Source: Diadema setosum
Taxonomy: Eukaryota > Echinodermata > Echinoidea > Diadematoida > Diadematidae
Assembly (NCBI GenBank): GCA_033980235.1
Contig: CM067068.1
Location: 36,061,546 to 36,125,545 of the forward strand
DNA: 64,000 nucleotides
Direction: 5' to 3'
Both the position numbers and the translations under genes were made by a program. Below are positions 34,001 through 50,100 of this stretch, piece by piece. Under the pieces are notes generated by a model. The model did not search any database. It was given only the letters and a program-made list of their open reading frames with translations, and was not told the DNA's origin. The number at the start of each line of letters is the position of its first letter. The stretch's first letter is position 1.

Positions 34001-37000
34001 TTCTTTCATTCATAGGTCATCTAACTCTAAAATCAGCAAAATGTAACTTGGGACGTACCTCCTGCTTTTACAGACAGCCTTGGCAACTGGTTCGTTTTGT
34101 CGTTGAAGACGAAACACAGACCCCAGTCGGTGATTTTTGTCGTCAGGTTGGCCGACGTCAAGCTTTTACGGCCCCATCTCATTCTGTCATTAAAAAAGAA
34201 AATAAGAACATTATTCTCGATATTAAGATTCTACCTAACCCGTTGTGTGCCTTGAGTACCGATGAGTGCTGAACTAGGTGTTTCAAAAAACATTTCCCAC
34301 TTTTCATCATTATTAGCTGTTCAAAAACTATTCATACAATAAAACTGTAATTGATATGAGTAATAGCTGAATAGTGTACAATTATGTTGGAGGTAATTTG
34401 AATGTGAAAGCATAAATCAGTTTCATTAAATCTAAGATTGATTATGAAGTAAGGTTTTATATTTTGGTCAAATTTTAACCCTCTGTACAAAAACCGAACT
34501 TTGCACGGGAACCAATGATGTGTATGTAAGTGTGTGCTGACCATGCTGACAACGGCCCTGAACAATGGACATGCCTAAACCACCTGTTGACTAGGAGTCA
34601 GTCTCGCGCTCTCAGGCACATGAATGCTTAATCAATAATTCATGTGGATTGCCCTGGGCACTGCTAGTCTGAATTTATGCATGGTAAAGGGTAAAATGCA
34701 TGCACATGGAAAAAGTAGCAAACACCACATTTCATTCCAGCTGGCAATTATTTTCAAATTTTGCTTCACATAATCACTAAATTTGGGATATAGATAAGCA
34801 TAATGATCTAAAGTTCTTCATTTTGAAACAAATGTCTTCTAATAGTCTGACAAACTGGTCGCTTTTTCGATAAAAGGGTATCATTTTTGGTAAAGAGTTC
34901 AGCAGTATTTTTCACTGGGGCGATTTGTTTCACAGTAGATTTATCTAAGGCTCCATATGCACAAGTGTATACTCTAATTCATTTTCTTTGCTTCCTGTCG
35001 CCATGTTGATGTTTACGACAGAACAGAAGGTATTCATTGTAATTTCGTTTCAGAAGTATATAGGGAGAGCACTGTCGCGACTCAACGACAGCATCGTCAG
35101 GCGTTTGACTTTACGCAGATACTGCCAGAGGCTGAATAAAGACTAGTTGTGATGTGGAATGGCCATGAATAAAATTAATAGTGAAGCATTCAAACCCTGG
35201 TCATTGTTCAGGACCATTGTCAGATGGTTGAAAATAGAGCAAAATCTGGAACCTAACTGTGAAATTAATCATGGATTTCATGAAACTGATTTAAACCACC
35301 TTCATCAAAATTGTGCACTATTCTGCTATCACTCATATCAATGTTGTTGTTGTTCATTTTCCATCTGTGAAGATGGCTGGATAGCCCATATTCAGCTACA
35401 TTAAGCTGGTCTTCCATGGGGTCCAGTTGGATGTGGGGTGGGACCACTTCACCGGGTTAGACACCCTGCTCTTTGCGATGAATGAATGAAGCGGGATCTT
35501 TTACGTGCATGAGCTGTGACTCTCTCATACACGGGACCTCCATTTTATGTCCTATCCGAGGGACAGAGTGTTTTGCCTCTTGCTAAAGGGGACGGTATGT
35601 TTACACACAACATTGCTCAGTCCAGACTCGGGTTCGAACTCGGGCCGCGTGATCGTGAGGCAGACGCGCTACCGACTGAGCCAACTCACCACCCTATGAC
35701 AGTGACAGTGTTATCTGATATGTAGTTTGTTAATCATTAAGAATCAAAAGTGGGAAACGTTTTTGAAACACCTTGTACAATTGTTATGCAAAGGTACAAG
35801 ATCGCACCAATAAACAGATTTCTATTGCAGTTCCACATATCCCTCAAAATTATAACAATTCATTTAGAATTGCAATATATAACTATCGTGAGGTTCTGCA
35901 ATTATTGTGCAGTTTTTTCATCTTACTTACCGTATTTAACGCATCTTATTTTCTTCTACCGAAAAGTGATGTCTATATGCTTTTGTCGAAAAAAAAAAAT
36001 GAAATGAAAATTAAATTGAATTTAAAATAGAATGTGTTTCAAACATTCAAATATGGAATGCCCAAATGATAACCCGGTTCTATAACACACACGAAATACA
36101 GGTAATATATTCTTCACATTAAGAAACGTATGACATTACCAAAACCGTATAAAAAACATCGATTTGATTTGATTTATAGGTTCCTGTATCATATATATAT
36201 ATATATATAACAATGTGCTCTTAAATGAATCCCTCAAAGATTGGAACAGTCATCGCCCAGCATTCCCACTGATTCCCATTAATCGGTTACTAGCCATCCC
36301 CTTTATCAAGAAAAGTTGTATTGATGCCCTATCATTGTTTACACAATATTGTAGAAACATAGACAAACATCCTTATTCCAATTAAGTCCACGAATTCTCT
36401 TCCCCTTATTTCTTCCGTACCTTCGGTTTGTGGTTTACTTAATCTTTCCACACTTACTCATAATATTATATTCACCCAATCTGAAATATGCACACTCTCG
36501 GTCACATATCGATGAGAATTCTTATCAACATCGAGACACATAATGATTTTTTTTTCATCCCCCACTGTCATACAGCTTTCAAAATGAGTGACTTGACCAA
36601 TACATTTACGTTGTTGTCATGGTAACAATCTTATCTTAATGCGCACTGAAAGAATGCAAGACATACGGCGAACTGCAATCAATATGTATGAGAATCTAGA
36701 GTGATTGATTACTTGTGGAATACTTCTTTTCCTTTTTCTCTTTTCAAACCACAGAATATGACATAGGGGGAAAATAAATCTTCACTGATATTAAACTGTA
36801 ATGATCGGTTGTTGTTGTTTTTTCCTATGAGAAAATTGATGAGTGCCCGGGCACTGGTAGACAAGGAGTGCTATCTGCACAGTCACTGAACATTCGCCTC
36901 GAGTTAAGTAGACTGCTCTGGTCGTGGAAGCTAGAAATTTATCACGTCGCCTGGAGAAAGGCCGAAATCGATCAGTCGCGCATTTTTCCATTAAAGCTGC

Positions 37001-40000
37001 GGTGAGATGTAAGTTGTCCTACTTTGAAAAAAGAGAACAACTGACAATTACTTCGTTTTGAGATTGAGCCTAACATTTTCTACGTCAATATCATGTTTGG
37101 AGCATGATTATATTATCATATCGATAGATAGATATAGCAGTTCTCAACATTATGATAATATTGCGATATGTCACCACAAACAATAGGTGCGTTAACGGTA
37201 TATTATTACAGTACTATATGATTATAGTCGCTTGCTCCCTTTCGCTATAGGGAAGTAGTATAGCTTTCTGGTGTGGATTGAATGAGGTCGCCATAATGTT
37301 TTAGTCGACTGCAATGAACAAATTCAATCAAACGAAAGGAATGATCACAGTTTCATCAGAGCTAGAAGTGCACAAATCTATGTTATTCGAGGATCTCGCA
37401 TGTTCAGGAGTAATGCTGGTTACTGTCTCATATGGAAATATAAATGAGGACATATCGAGGGCTTTTTACACTTGCACATTTTTGCTGGGGGGGGGGGGGG
37501 GGGGCTTAGCCCCACCGTTGATACCGGACTTTCCTTAGCCCACTTTCTGTTTACACTTGTTTTTGCGAAAGTGGGCTAGCCCCAACGATAATCCCGTACT
37601 ATCTGGCCCTGCAAAATAGCAGGGTTAGCACCGCTATTGCGGTGCCAAGCAAGCGAGTGTAAACAGAACGAAAAAATGATCCGGGCTAAGCGACGAAGAC
37701 GAAGTCCGACCCCCCACTGACCAATCAGAAACGAGGTAATCAAGTGCTGCCGGTGCGTACGTGTACTTGAACAGTGCACAGCGTAATCATGGATATTCAT
37801 GTGGCTTGGAAAATACGGGGCTAAGAAATACGAGTGTAAAAAGGCCAGTTTATTCCTTAGCCCAGGACAAGAGCTTAGTACGGGATTTATTGGCGAGTGT
37901 AAAAAGCTGAAAAAAAAATCGTACGGGACTAACGATAGTCCTTGGTCAGAGAAAGAACGGGGTTCAGAAACACAAGTGTAAAAAGGGCTTTAATGTAATT
38001 TCTCATGATTCTCCTACTCCCTTGCCAACAGTAAATTGCTAATACGCTCTTCTTTGATTCATGAACCCAAGCTGAAGATATTGCCTCCTTCATTCCAAAT
38101 TGAAATGACTTTGCGACAGTGGTTTCTTACCGGGTGAAGTGGATTGTAGATGCCACTACTGACACATTGTACAATTTTAGAGTATTTGTTTTCGTATACA
38201 CTGATGGAAATTGGTTAAGGATGAAGCCTTAGTTACCCTCACCAGGCTCATATGCATATCATTATGAATAACACCACTATTTTGCGATATATAAGCTTCG
38301 AGTGTCTGATTTTCATGAACTTGTTTGTTTGGTGGGTTGGTTGGTTGTTAGTTTGTTTGTTTGATGACATTATGTTTCTTGATTTAATGTTAACATAATT
38401 ACTTTTGAATTTTTTTCTATCTTTTTGTAATGGGCTAGAGATGAATAAGGAAGTGCAGCTAAAATCAAGTTACTGAACTGTACAACACAAGTTAAAGTTA
38501 AATCAAGATATACTCTGTCGCTTATTACTGACAAGTTGTTATCTAATAACCTTGGTGCCTAAATGTAAAGTCACTTAATTATATTGTCTCCTACGTTGTA
38601 GGCGTCGTTGAGGCTGATCTCAGGGTAAATGTAGTTGTACCGACAGTCTTTGATTGATTTAACTTCTGTTGAGTTCGGAGACATTTTCCCGGCTCTCTTT
38701 GATGTGAGTCGATTGGTCCCGCTAATGATGCTAAGATGATGTAGATGGTGGTATAATGTGCCTCTAAAGAGCTGCTTAAGGAGTTCAAAAACAGGAACAT
38801 TTCTAAAGGAAGCACAGCTACATACTTTCCCATAAACCGTAAACTCATCTCGTGGGGTTAAAGTGATGTTTTTGGTGTACACATTTGGGGTTCGATGAAA
38901 AAATTATGCAAACACACACGCATACAACCGCTCACTTACACACACAAATGTGATTTGGCATTGAGAACAACATAGTAAATTTCAAAGAGGAGCTGGGAAA
39001 TGATAAGAAGTAATTACATTTCTTGTCAGATAACGCCTATACTGAAAGAAAGTCGAGTCCCACTGGTTCCTTTATTCCGACATGTTTGTTAATTTACAGA
39101 TCAGCAGTTGCGATCTTAACAAATTTTCATTTGTAGAGGGAGACAAATTGAAGAAATTCAAACCTGAACGCCTATACTCTTTGGCATTATTTGAAAAGCT
39201 AGCAGAATATTTTCGTTCATGTTTAATTTCAAACAAATGTAGCAAGAGGGAAAGAACGTAAAGCATTATAAAACACGACTTATTCTTAGTTGATGGATCT
39301 TTTCTATCATAACCCAAATTCAATTATAACCCTTGAGAATCTTGTTAAAAAGAATGAATAAATGAATTCAATCGTGCAATGTATGTCATATTTATGTTTG
39401 GAAATAAGTAATTCATAAAGATTTTTTTTTCTTTTTTGTGTGTTACACAATATACAAGCTTGCCTTTTAGTGGACCTCTAATTTTTTTTCTCAACTGAAG
39501 CATTTGTATTTTTGTCAGTATACGTTCATATGTTTTTGCGGTCTCAGTTATCTTTTGCAAAGGCGAATGTTTGTGTTTATGATGGAATTCCTGATTTATT
39601 TCAAGCTATGTTTTGTTGGAAAAAAAGAAGAATGAAAATAACGGATTGAATTGAATTGCATCTATTTCAGCAAATACAAACCCAAGACAAGAACAGCTAG
39701 GATACATAACCAAGGGTAGATTCTTTTATGGCCACACATTCTTTGGGTGTTCATAATCAAGAATAACTTAAGCTTGAAATTTCATTTCTATGTGATTTTC
39801 TTGAGTTTGATCGAGATGAAAGATTCAGTTCATTCATAATTCAGTCGATTTCCCATGTCACTACCCCAAAATGTGTGGATTGCACGAAGCATATGAAACT
39901 ATTTTTTTTTTCAGCAGTTGCACTTGACCTTGACTCTCGCAAACTATCACGAAGTCCACTTAGGAATAGGGAGGTTGATTGATAAGTATGCTTCTGGATG

Positions 40001-40150
40001 TGACTTGTAGCTCTTTGTGAGCTAATGTATCCACGTCTGCGTGAACGCAATAGACGAACGTATAATTGCTTCGAGACCCGATCCACAAGGGTGTCAATGA
40101 AGCGATGCTGCTGTTATCAGAAGGGTAGAAATAGTTCTGCGGGTTAATTT

Positions 40151-40203
<53 letters not shown>

Positions 40204-43200
40204 TGAAAAGAAGAGCAAGGTGGACGTAGCCTTCTTTTCACACTGAATGTAAATAATAAAGGAGCTACACTGGTACTGTAAATGGTCGAGACCCCTTCTC
40301 GCAGTCTATATATATATATTATATATATATAGATATATATATATATTTTTTTACAACCCCTTTCATGGCAACTACATCGGTCCTCTTGGCTTCACCTGCA
40401 AACGCGAAGCGCGCCTAACCTGTTAGATCCAGCCAAAGATCTTGAAAATATTCCCGCCTCCTATATATACTATATCCTCAAATTCTGACCACATGAAATG
40501 TAGTTTGCTTTTACAGCGCTTAACAGACTTGTTTAGTATCATTTGAATCTCGGTGACGTCAGAATCCTACATGACGCCAAATCCTACAAAATAGGAGATT
40601 GAAACAGAAAATCTTTAAGACCTGTGGACTATTCAGTGCTGTTTTTTTTTTTTTTTTTTTTTTTGGGGGGGGGATCTGTGAATTACAACGAACAACTTTG
40701 ATCACCCACAGTTTATTTTACAGTCTACGTTTCTATTCAAAAATGTGAGGGCGAGAGCGAGAGAAACAATGATATGGAGTTCGCTCTTCTGAAGGTTCGT
40801 TATTCCGAAGGTACTTTATTCCGAAATAGAACTGAGGTTCGTAATTCCGAAGGTTCGTTTGTACACACCTTCATCCCGTTTCGTTTCTTTGAAATAAAGA
40901 ACTTCATCTCACTTTCGGATTAACGAATCTCCAAAATAACGACTCTCGGTATGACACCACAAATCTTCGGATCAATTAAGCCTCTTTCATTTTCGGATTT
41001 ATAATCATCTACACATAGGAAATCTGTGTTTCAGAATAGTAAGCCTTCGAAATGTCGATCCTTATTTTCATTTTTCGATTAATGCACCTTCTGAATAGGG
41101 CATCACCCACGTGAGCAGTAAATGATGTTATTACTCAAATCGGTGAGAAAAGAGACCACTTTCATTTAAATAACATGAGAAAGGGTGACCGATGGGTTCT
41201 ATCTGTAGATCTTGTTACACAAACAAGGCAAGCTGATCTTAAAGGGAGAAAGCAGTAGTTTTGTCGATGTGTTGTAATACACGATTGATAACCCTGTTTC
41301 TACATCATTTACCTGATAGTGGCAATCAATTACAGTATCATCGCATACATAGAAATGTTCATAAATGGTCTATCCTCGATAGTTTGCCATAACGAAACAA
41401 GGCCCCCAGGGATCAAAAATAGCAGTCCGTGCATGGTACGAAGATGAACAACGTCGTCATTTATTCAACCTTGAGGGGAGTTGTTGAAAATAATGATAGG
41501 CTAAAGAAAGCAGAATAACAAGCTGACATGCAAATCGAGAAAAAAAAAATGCCAGTTTGAACAGTTCAAGGGCCCATCTACCACCCAGTACTCAAACCAT
41601 GGGAGCGAAGGTTAAGTATCCAACGTATGTTCCTTTTTTTTTCTGTTGTGACAGTTTCAACACATTCTTTTTCCCTTTGAATAATTCTCTGTTTCAATTG
41701 CGCTCATGCTAATTAAGAAAGAATAGCTTATTTGTTAGCAACCGTGAAATGCACGCAAAGGCAGGTATGCGTGAGTGGCATAGGATTAAATCAAACACTG
41801 TCCGATTTAGAAAAAGGCTGCACAACAAGATGATGCCATTCACCGTTTAGTGCAAAACATCGTCTGAGCATTACTAGCGCTCAGGTGAATCAAGAAAGAC
41901 CCCTAAGCAGTAAGTAACGATGCACACGAAGGAATGAAAACATTTTAATGACTCCTCTTTCCCGATATAATTGTGGCGGGATATGTATTTATTCGCTTTT
42001 AGCCTATATATTGCCAGAGGCGCTTCGGGGCACAGAACAATCGTCAGCAAGACACGAAACATGTGTTTTATGATTCGGTGGCACGGAGTGCAGAAGTGTG
42101 TTCGATTTTTGGTGAGAACTAGGACAGAAAAATAAAGTTTATCAGCGGCCTACGTTTATGGAGCAATGACCGAATGCAATAGTATTATCGGAGAATAATA
42201 ACACCCGCCGGTCCCCTTTGTGAATTGAATAGATGAATGTTCGTATGATTCGTATGATCGCCAAAAAGATCTCACCTCTGCCGCTCATCACAGCCATATT
42301 AGGACTTTTGCAGAGATTGGCCCCGCAAAACAATCCCTTTGTGAGCTCCCGTATTACAAAATTTTTGGTCAATATAGTTTTGAAAAGGGTACTCGGGTTT
42401 AAGGTCCTGTTTACCTTTGGAAGCGGTGATTTAAAAAGTTTCAAGATTTTACATTATGTGTAGGTCCGTTGTATCACAAAACATTCTATTTTTCTCAAAC
42501 TATATCAGTTGACGGTTTAGTCTGGAGACATTTTCATTATACTTACTATTGTTTAGCAATACTTAATATCACTTATGCGGATTCAAATTTTTACAGTGGT
42601 TGTTTCTATCCCTAACTCATATTTTAGAACTATTTTAAAACACTAATGCTGGGTTTTTGTTTCATCTGCAAATGGTAAATTATGCCTTTAATACCACAAA
42701 TCGACAAACTTACGATACGATGGAAGAGTTAACCGAGTGACCCATAGTCAAGTAAGCGTCGGTCATGTTGATGGCTTCCAGCGTTGACCGGTACTCCGTC
42801 CAGTTGATGTTTTCACCCTCGTACGCATAGGCCCGCAGGAAATCCCCAAATGGAGTCCCTTCCACTAAACTTGCTCTGAAGAAAGTTGATTGATATGAAG
42901 AAATTCAATTTGTTTAGATCAATCAACATAAAAAAAATCAAATGCTTTTGCATATAATTCGTGATACGTGAGGATTATACATGAAATATATGGCTCTGTG
43001 ATATGATCCAAAATTCAAATATAAATCTTTGAACTCATATTATTATTGACACTAATGATGAATCCCCCCCCCCGCGTCTTTGTTAATCTTTATATTATGT
43101 CAAAACAAGAAATTGTAACTGCATTTGTGTCAAAAATGAGCGCTACCCCGTCTCTAGATTTGAGCAAAATTGAAGATATCGCCAAAACTCAATATGCTCA

Positions 43201-44084
43201 TAATTATAAGTTGCCTGTGATTTCATCGGTTTTTCAGTTTCTTCGCAAAGATGTGCACATTACTTGTAATTATTAGTGTCAGTAGTATAGAATTTCATTT
43301 ATTTATTTTAAAACTGGAAAACCCATTCAGCATATTAAGCTGTCTTAAGTGGGTAAAACAAATTAGAGGAACATCAAAACAGAAAATATATATTGTATAT
43401 ACATCATAACAAATAAGATTTCGATTAATTACTGGAAGAGTCAAGCACTGGTGATTTCAGCAAATACATAATATTATTTGAAAGGAAGCCAGAGCTCGGG
43501 AAGTGACCTCGAGTGACATAACCGTGGATGATAACGCAGAGAAGAAACTGAATAGGAATAATTACAAAAATAAGTTATTAAGAAACATCTCCTCTGACTG
43601 AATACACTGAAACATTATATTTGCAGTTAACAGCGATGTGTAACAAACGACAAAGGTACGCCAGCTGCATTTAATCAGAGAGAAATGACAATTTGCCACT
43701 TTTCCGTAATACATCGACACGTATAACAAAAGAGAGCGCATCAAATCACTTTAGATCATTATGGGGAGGGGGTCGGTAATGGTACGTTTCTTGTGTCACT
43801 CATTATTACAACTGATTTGGGGTAAAGTAATGGTCAGTGCGACACTTGCATCACTACCATGACCATTAGCACAGTCTAAACAAAAAAACAAAAACAAAAA
43901 AACAAAGCAAATGAATACACACTTGCAATGGTTCATCCATCTTTGTCGTCATTCAGAGGTTGGCCATTGAACAACACGCATTATCAAGATTATGGTATCT
44001 CCAAGTATAGCTAAAACTAATCATTTTGTTAAAAGGGGGAATTTAGGTGTTTTCCACTAATACCAACCCCCCCCCCCCCCAAAA

Positions 44085-44132
<48 letters not shown>

Positions 44133-47100
44133 TTCTCCTGGTATACAAATCGTTGCGAATAACTTTCTACTATCCATCCATCTCGTAATGACGTGATTAT
44201 TAGGATTTAATTACAATTATGTGAAAGGAGTAATCAACATTGTTCCAAAGTAGCATGGATTCTTCACTGTGAATGAGAAGTTGTACGCAAAATGTAATTC
44301 ATTCTGATTTGAGCCTGTCGATTGTCAACCAGAATGAGCGCTCTCTTCAAATCCTCTTAGCTCGTGGCGAAAAGATTGCATATACGACTCTCGTCTCTGC
44401 TTATCATTTTGATTGGCAAGTTTGACGAGAGAAACCATCAACTCGAGATCCGATGATCTCTTGTACATTCGTAGAACTTTAAAAAACGAACCTTGTATTC
44501 CCTTTCAAAATTAATCTAATCTTGCTGGGCGTTCGCCATGAGTGATTCAATAGTTCAATTTATTCGCGTGTCAGTGTCTGTTTACAGACGCTGTGTAGAC
44601 TTTTATATCTGGTTGTCAATTTCGATTGCTGTTTGCGTGACAGTATCCCTACGTCCTTCATAGTTCTTTGGGATTGATTGGTTTTTTCTTTATCTATCTG
44701 AAGTCGACAGTTGCAATCAATAAAATCAAGATAATGACTGTAACTCGATCTCTCAAGGGAAAGAAATTCGCCTTTATCACGATGAGTGTCATACATTGTA
44801 TTGCGTGACTATCAAATTTAGTTGCATTCAATGGGAATATCACGTAGCCAGAGAACTATCACTTCTGTTTGTATGTTTGTTTGTTTGTTTTTCTAAATTT
44901 ACAAAACAATCTGCTCTTTTTTAAACCTACACCATTCTTTAATATACAAGCTTTTATTGCGGGAACAAAAAGGAATTATTTTGTAGTGATAACCGCATCT
45001 TGTTGGCCGTCTTTCAAGTATATAAGGAAATGGAAATCACTCTATGCTGATGATTACGCTCAACCTCCCTCGTTTCATTATATTTTCCTGGTGTGTATTG
45101 TCTGAACAGAAAACAAACACAATTAGATATTATGCATCCATGCATTCATCCATCAGTTATAACGTGAAAAATAAAATACCGGTAGGATTAAGTTTTACGA
45201 TTTCATACTTTCACGACAAGTATCAGGGGATCACAGGCAAAAGTTAATAAGTTAAAATGTCAAATAAATGGCGTTTCGGTAAAGGTGTATTGCTGCAAAT
45301 CATTATGATTATGGGAACGCGTCAGCAAAATAGTTAATGTGTATACATTGGGTGTCTAATATTATAGGGATATTTCCCATATCACACAACATTTTATGGT
45401 CGCAAAAACAAAGGAAAAAGTGATACCAGATGGGAAAACATGTGATGGTAATGACGATGGGGGGGGGGGGGGGGGACTATACACATAATGAGACTGATAT
45501 AATGGGTGAAGACATTAAGGACATAACAATATACTGATTATAAAAGAAGGCTCAGCTCATTATTTCGAAAAAAAAAAACAAACAAACAAAATTAAACATG
45601 AAAGGTGCAGTATGCCCACAATGACACGTTAAAATGAAATGCGCCCCACAATCATTTTACATTGCAGTTCGTTGTCAGATGCAAAATTCCTAACGAAATC
45701 CATTAACGTCATTTCAAATTTACATTCAAGAAGACTGGCGCACAATTTGAGGAAAATCTTTTTTGGGAAAAAATAATACGCACACACATTGAAGAATCTA
45801 CTTGTTGAGGGAGATGTTAGGAATAGGAAAGATTTGTCAAACATGTCAAACACGTCCTGCTTCCCTGATGTAGTTGCATGTTTGCCTTCAATCACTAGGA
45901 CAAACTTTCAAAATGGAATAGAACACGCTTCCACTGAAAAAGCGCTGTATAGAAGATTGCCACACAGTCTAAATAATTGCTATCTAAGCATATCACTATG
46001 GAAACAGCTCAAACATAAAATACCTACCATCAAATGACCATGCCTATAACTGCGATATAATCTTGCACTTAATAAAAACATGTTTTACTTTTAAATAATA
46101 ATAATAATACATACAATTTCTATAGCGCCGTTCTCCACTTTGATTTTAATGCTCAAGGCGCTTTACAATTATAAATTGTACATCAAAGCAAACAGACTGA
46201 AAATACAAGTACATCATCGTAATAGAAGAAGATGAAGAAGCAGAAAAAAAAAGACATGAAAGTCTGTCTTCAAAACGTTTAATCCTTTTATGAGACTCAT
46301 AATTATTAATTACATTGCCGCTCTAAACGCTCATAATACAATGTTAAAATGTCAAATAAACAAAAGAAATTGCTTAACAAAAGTGTAAGAAACTGGTCGT
46401 TAATATAGTAATTGATGTTAATGATCTTCCAAGATTAGCTCGGTGCAATCTCACCCTGAATTTTGTAGTCATAAATAATGACATTCAATTCGTTTTCTCT
46501 TACTTATATTTCGTGCTTATGGGGTCTTTCCTTAATTGGAACCAAAAATCTATGTTCATGGGTATAATGTCATGAAATAAACATGTTGCTTGCTGAAAAC
46601 ATGAATTGCTTGTGATTTGTAAGTCTCGTTTTGCCAATAATCAAATTAAAGACCCACACTGAAAATTACGCATAGATAAACTGCTTTCACCACGTTAGAA
46701 TCTAAATCTATTCCGAAGAAAGTTTCGTTCTTTGTTTTGGTTTATTCATGTTGGTGATACTACAAACATTTAAATGTAGAAAGTATGTATTGATTGGGCG
46801 AAAATGTAATCTAAATCACACAGTAAAAACCTATATTCATAACAATAAGGAAGACGAGCTGTACTGCAAAAAAAAAAGAAATACAACGGATGCACGTTGG
46901 GTTTGCAGCTTTCGTTGGGTTTGCAGCTTTCGTTAGCTTGGGCGCCAGAGGGCCATGGAATCATAGCTTGTAACACCGTAATTTTTGCAGGGGGGCTAAA
47001 GCTGTCACTTTGAGGGAAACGGCTACGTCACAACAGACACACCAGAGTTATCCATAGTACTTACTTCAAATTCTGTATGTGGGACCACGCACCAAGACCT

Positions 47101-50100
47101 TGGCTGTGCCAGAATATAAGATTACGCAGTAAATCATCAAATCGTACATGTACTTTTCTCCTGGTGGTTAAACCAATAATTATGCTACCATAAATGTTTA
47201 TATACAATCATATTATGTTAAGTGTGAAACAAGGCAGGAAATAAAGGTCCAAGGTATGAGTTTATTTTATTCAACCACGATGAAAAGCTTGCTATCAGCT
47301 ATAAGCTGTCTGTGAATTTGTGAAATGATAACATAATATGTCATAAAAATACAACATATAAATCATGCAATGAAGAGAATGCAACTTAAAAGATACAAAT
47401 AATCCATACAAACGAACGAGAAAAAACACACAAAACACACAAAAGGAGTAACCTACTTTAAGTTGGCCTACAGATGGATGCCAAAAAAAGCAAACAGCAA
47501 ACAACTACATAATGTATACTTTCGTTTCGCAAATTGGTAGAGGAAATATAGCCATGATCGCTCAGTGAATATGTCGGTATGTCATTAATGTGATGCAGGA
47601 GACAAATAGAGATCGACATTCAAACGAAGCACACATATCCGTGCAATAGAAAACTATGAAAACTAGGCCTTCAGAAAGGCAGACAAACTATTTATATTGA
47701 CAAAATCAGTAATAAAACAAAAAACAAAAAACAAAAAACGGGTGCACGTAACGAGTTCGACACCCATAAGTCATACTGTCCAGAAGTCACACAGCCCACA
47801 AGCCCACGATTCATACAGCCCATGAGTCATAAAGCCCACGAGTACAAACACTCGGCAAACAAGTCCCACTCTTTCGACACTAATAAGCAAAATGAAAAAA
47901 AAAAAAAAAACGCGAGGCCATCACATTAAACCTCAAGATGTAATGTAAGTTTTATGGCCCTCTTTTACCTAACGTCGAACTCGTGAGCCTTGCCTAGTGC
48001 AGGACCCATTGGCCTTTTTGTCTAGGTTTTGCCGTGGTTCTTGTTTCCATACTGTTGGACTCATGGGCTTTATAACTCGTAACCTGTTATGTATGACAAA
48101 TGGGCCTTTTTACATGTCGAACTCGTGGGATGTATATGACTTGTGGTTTTCGGTCATATGAGATGACCCTATAAAAACAAACAAGCAAGAAAAATTCACT
48201 GGTGAAGCGCCCTTTGAAAAGTACACACCACACAAACAAACATACAATACAAATCTGCGACACTCACAACAGCTCATTCACGTTATTCAGAACCTAATCA
48301 GTCTCTTCTCAGACCCTAATAAAAATTCCCGATGAATTGAATCAATAAATGATGAAGAAATATAAAGTAGATTAATAATTAATTTTGATTCGTCCTTTAT
48401 AGCATGTTCCAACAAGCAGGCAAACATGTAAGTAATGAGCATACGAGGGCAAAGGAGTTCCGTCATTGGTAGAGATAGAGATATTACCTGTAGGCATTGT
48501 AGTTACAAATGGCGACCGAGGGGAAGTGTTTCTGATCGTCATACTTGATGGAGACTGTGATTCGCTGAGGATTGGCTGCGAAGTGGATGCTCCTCTCCAC
48601 CAGCTGATAGGCCATCACACACATAGCTCCAAGAACGAGGAACAGCCAAAACACTCTGATAGAGAGACAAAAGATACGACCCTGATGAGTCACAAAACCT
48701 CGCAAAAGGTCGCACGGGTTGATCTTCCGGTGGGAATAAATAAAGTATTACGCGTTCCGGAAACATTACAGAAACTTGTAAAATAGTCAACAGTATCCTT
48801 CATACTCTGTGAGTACGATGAAAGAAAATGTTCTTAATGAGCATGTAAGTTTTAGTTATATCATTAATTTTTCAAGAGGGTGGCCATGGAACACATTATC
48901 CTCTTTCTAAGTGTTTTTAGATGGAGAGTGATTCGGTCTATTTGAATGGATCCACAATGTCAAACACCCTTTCAAAAAAAAAAAAAACAGCAATCATTAT
49001 CTATGTGTATTCCTCCATTGTTTCTTTTGGTGGATTTAATTAGACAGCCAGTCGTGATAAGTTATGATAAAGAATGAGGATCTCGTTCAAAGCTTTTTCT
49101 GCAGCTTTCGTAGGATGTGATTACTCAATGATTACCAGTCTCGAATTTCTCAGTGTTTTCCATGGCTCTGTGTCGGCTTTATATGAAATGAGCACTCAGA
49201 TTAGCTTCGTTGTGATTATTTTTGTGTCAAAAGTGCAAGGAAATGCATCATTGTTTACTTGTCAACTTATGATTATTTTTCAGAAATTGAATAAAAACAA
49301 ATCACTGTTTTTTTTAATAGCTTATTCAGGGTGGTCCACGAGGGGTTTCAGCATGTCGCTGCAACATGCTCAAATTCTTGTGCAATATCCTCAAAAGCAA
49401 GCAACTTGCTATGCAACATCCGCAAGAATTTGCAACAAGCTCAAAACAAAATGTACTCAAGCATTTGAAAAACATGTGCAAAACATAAAAAACATTAAAC
49501 TGTCTGGTACTTTGATATTTCTGTTCAAAGCATGAGAGAGAACATTGAATGTAAGCAGCAAAAAGAGAGATAAGTTGCGAAATACTGCGTGTTACGTGCC
49601 CATGCAACATACAATTCTGCATTATTCTCAGATTCTGCGCTTTCAACATGCTCAAATTTCAAGTTGTGGACCACCTTAGCTTATTACAAGCAAACAATTA
49701 TGTTTGTATGTGAACATATATGAAAGTTACAAATGAGCCCGAGAGACTTTTCTTTTTCAACAACAGCACCCTACCAAGAATATGGAGTGTGGTGAATATT
49801 GTCCCATGTTATAATTCCATAATTTGGATAAGGCAATAAGGACGAGTACAACATAGCTTATAATTTTCAGGGTTTTGAAATTATATTACGGCTATGTTTC
49901 ATAATGGAAACAATTTTGCAAATGGAATCAAATTGTGAATTAGTAGAGGGCTCATCGCTTACAGTAAAACCGAGGAATTTGAAATTTGATACACATTATA
50001 AAGAAAATCGTCCGGAACTATTCTCGTATTCAAAGTATCAATTGTTATTACTGGAGAGATATTCTGACATTCAGTGATATCTTGAGGTAAATATTAGCCC

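Noticed and set aside
45629..46037. Overlapping frames of 80-90 codons on both strands
   Set aside because: Composition is protein-like, but I recognise no domain, no splice context and no repeat partner; not enough to call a gene.
49074..49535. Longest plus-strand open frame in the window (153 codons)
   Set aside because: It runs from unique intron DNA into the hAT-like MITE, crosses the element boundary and shows no family motif.
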